Assembly (NCBI RefSeq): GCF_023284025.1 | Contig: NZ_JAKIKR010000014.1 | Location: forward strand, 27,740-91,739 | From: Shewanella abyssi | GTDB lineage: Bacteria > Pseudomonadota > Gammaproteobacteria > Enterobacterales > Shewanellaceae | Length of the DNA: 64,000 nucleotides | Direction of reading: 5' to 3' | In this document: one piece after another, positions 63,773-64,000 of the stretch | How the letters are laid out: every line of letters begins with the position of its first letter | Numbering within the stretch: position 1 is the first letter of the stretch | Made by a program: the position numbers and the translations under genes | The notes under the pieces: generated by a model | What the model saw: the letters and a program-made list of their open reading frames with translations, nothing else | What the model was told of the DNA's origin: nothing | Databases searched by the model: none

Positions 63773-63930
63773 TTTTGGCTACGACAATGCTGCCAGTAAA
63801 CGGCTTGTAGATAGCGAATATTCACCTTAAACAAACTCTAGTGGCGGGGCTCTTGCTTGACATAGTCCAGTGTAGATACGGCTGTGACCATCCATATTCT
63901 GGTGAAAGATAACAAGGTTATCAAGCTTCC

Positions 63931-64000
63931 GAATGAGAGGCATGGATGCCGAACTAGCCTCCATGCTAAAAGGCTAGTTCGGCATCCATGCCTCTCATTC
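63931..64000. repeat. Perfect inverted repeat, 29-bp arms, 12-base loop
   Basis: The arm 63931-63959 (begins GAATGAGAGGCATGG, ends ACTAGCC) is an exact reverse complement of 63972-64000. The right arm meets the window end, so its true length is unknown. There is no T run in view. Confidence 0.95.

Larger units (their letters stand above)
63377..64000. other. Intergenic end region with repeats
   Basis: No supported gene. It contains an imperfect palindrome at 63723-63772 and the perfect long inverted repeat at the window end. A broken frame on the minus strand around 63690-63890 is not convincing. Confidence 0.5.

Noticed and set aside
63690..63890. Broken minus-strand frame that looked like a transposase or other gene remnant
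   Set aside because: Residue pattern is suggestive only in a short stretch that coincides with a palindromic repeat; no motif supports a gene.

Overview
The window looks like a chromosomal segment of a marine gammaproteobacterium, most likely Shewanella. This rests on the recognised gene set (ArfA, SelO, RstA/RstB-like pair, split-Soret-type cytochrome, TonB receptor of the large Shewanella type, PACE pump, TM2 and DUF465 proteins) and on a short palindrome-ended intergenic element of a type I remember from Shewanella and Vibrio. Species cannot be fixed from this alone. About 50 protein genes are supported on both strands. I see no rRNA, tRNA, CRISPR array or intact insertion sequence.

Layout. 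1-9.2 kb: end of a glycosyltransferase gene, a DsbA-family oxidoreductase, a CHASE-GGDEF diguanylate cyclase, a LysR regulator, a polysaccharide flippase-like protein, an outer-membrane surface antigen and a pirin. 9.3-17.9 kb: an amidohydrolase, an RNase D-like exonuclease coupled to a cold-shock/DUF3465 fusion, an EamA exporter, arfA with a terminator inside its reading frame, a Cys-rich ArsP-like permease behind twin inverted repeats, and a zinc-ribbon protein. 18-24.5 kb is a decaying accessory region: a TonB receptor broken by a stop codon, a scrap of ndh, a secreted protein with an apparent VHL beta-like domain, a 20-bp tandem repeat, a TonB paralogue, a lipoprotein and a small inverted-repeat element.

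24.5-33.7 kb: selO; a Tat/split-Soret cytochrome plus lipoprotein pair; divergent to it an overlapping ToxR/ToxS-like membrane regulator pair; an orphan AbrB-type antitoxin; a hydrolase-DUF2975-HTH operon; a 267-bp MITE-like element; a YbaK-type deacylase. 33.8-38.4 kb: RstB/RstA-like two-component system, with direct repeats resembling an RstA box between it and a divergent lipoprotein with an RTX-associated-type C-terminus. 38.5-45.1 kb: a cluster for lysine/hydroxylysine breakdown (NhaC-type transporter, kinase-phospholyase fusion, two saccharopine dehydrogenases) whose two routes should meet at 2-aminoadipate-6-semialdehyde.

45.2-58 kb: LiaF-like protein, PACE efflux pump with divergent LysR regulator, YibE/F protein, CpdB/5'-nucleotidase-type lipoprotein, 7TM-GGDEF protein, alpha/beta hydrolase, YeeE/YedE transporter and a DAACS symporter. 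58-64 kb: a flavoprotein whose last 193 bp recur, as a diverged allele, beyond a 2.7-kb FG-GAP lipoprotein gene. This is a scar of segment insertion. Next comes a one-TM protein gene interrupted by TGA, and the window ends inside a perfect 29-bp-arm inverted repeat.
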